Shown here piece after piece: positions 5,558-5,906 of a DNA stretch of 5,906 nucleotides. Below the pieces are notes generated by a model, which had not been told where the DNA came from, made no database searches, and saw nothing but the letters and a program-made list of their open reading frames with translations. Each line of letters opens with the position of its first letter. The stretch's first letter is position 1. Both the position numbers and the translations under genes were made by a program. Source of the stretch: an uncultured Odoribacter sp. (GTDB lineage Bacteria > Bacteroidota > Bacteroidia > Bacteroidales > Marinifilaceae); NCBI GenBank assembly GCA_900548135.1, contig URJC01000167.1:1-5906 (forward strand), written 5' to 3'.

Positions 5558-5906
5558 TTATTTCATGTTGAGTAACTCGTCAATATGAGTCCGGTCATTC
5601 CATAACCGTGGAACTTTGTGTTGCCCGCCTAATTTACCTTTCTCTTTTAACCAATCATTGAAAAGTCCCGGACGGGCGATGTGTAAGTGAAGGCGCTCCA
5701 AAGATAACATGCGTTTCGCTTCATAATCGGAATTTAGTTTCTGTAATTGTTGGTCAAGCAGGGTTGCGAATTCTTCCAAGTTTGCCGGAAGCGTTTTAAA
5801 TTCGATCAGCCATTCGTGTGCTCCTTTTTTGCCTCCTTCCATAAAAACCGGAGCTGCTGTGAATTCAAAAATGTCGGCGCCGGTTTGTTCGCAGGCGTAT
5901 TTCAAA
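5558..5906 (-). CDS. GH3 auxin-responsive-promoter family protein, C-terminal part, 5' end outside window
   Basis: GH3 proteins are acyl-adenylating enzymes of the ANL superfamily; plant members conjugate amino acids to jasmonate or auxin, while the substrate of bacterial members is unknown to me. The frame is open to the right edge and ends at TAA (5560-5558), showing 115 complete codons of a protein usually near 500 residues. Recognition rests on C-terminal domain signatures: FMEGGKKGAHEWLIEF (21-36 of the visible part), LNSDYEAKR (57-65) and KLGGQHKVPRL (91-101), the last very typical of the family. The TTG at 5905-5903 is an internal Leu codon, not a start. Catalytic motifs of the adenylation domain lie outside the window, so activity cannot be judged. 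It converges on glnN with 65 bp between the stops, and no functional link is evident. Confidence 0.88.
   Translation of the reverse strand, partial: LKYACEQTGADIFEFTAAPVFMEGGKKGAHEWLIEFKTLPANLEEFATLLDQQLQKLNSDYEAKRMLSLERLHLHIARPGLFNDWLKEKGKLGGQHKVPRLWNDRTHIDELLNMK

Noticed and set aside
1..5906. Mobile element, CRISPR array, defence or phage genes
   Set aside because: No transposase, integrase, direct-repeat array, terminal inverted repeats or target-site duplications were found; all genes are core metabolic or translation genes.

Overview
The window looks like ordinary core chromosome of a Bacteroidota bacterium, most likely order Bacteroidales. This rests on the release factor, PyrF and type III glutamine synthetase sequences, which resemble Bacteroides/Parabacteroides/Odoribacter-type proteins from memory. 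It also fits the lack of Shine-Dalgarno sequences before the starts and an exact Bacteroidota-type -7 box (TAnnTTTG) upstream of the glutamine synthetase gene. Genus was not determined.

Layout, left to right: (1) the C-terminal 151 codons of prfA (release factor 1), + strand, entering from the left edge; (2) pyrF (orotidine-5'-phosphate decarboxylase), + strand, 39 bp behind prfA and probably co-transcribed; (3) a HAD-family Cof-type phosphatase gene on the - strand, whose stop codon overlaps the pyrF stop codon; (4) a pyridoxal/pyridoxamine kinase gene on the - strand, directly upstream of the HAD gene and joined to it by an ATGA stop/start overlap; (5) a 305-bp AT-rich divergent intergenic region with promoter-like boxes and several inverted repeats; (6) glnN (type III glutamine synthetase), + strand, complete; (7) a 65-bp convergent intergenic region with two tandem hairpins; (8) the C-terminal end of a GH3-family protein on the - strand, running off the right edge.

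The genes do mostly separate housekeeping jobs: translation termination, the last step of UMP synthesis, vitamin B6 salvage and ammonia assimilation. The one tight functional unit is the kinase-HAD pair, where a B6 kinase and a phosphatase are translationally coupled; a PLP make/break pair is a plausible but unproven reading. I see no mobile element, CRISPR array, rRNA or tRNA, defence system or other clearly new system. The observations most worth a second look are non-coding: a long near-perfect hairpin inside the 3' end of the HAD gene just past pyrF, the repeated palindromes between the kinase gene and glnN, and the double hairpin after glnN.
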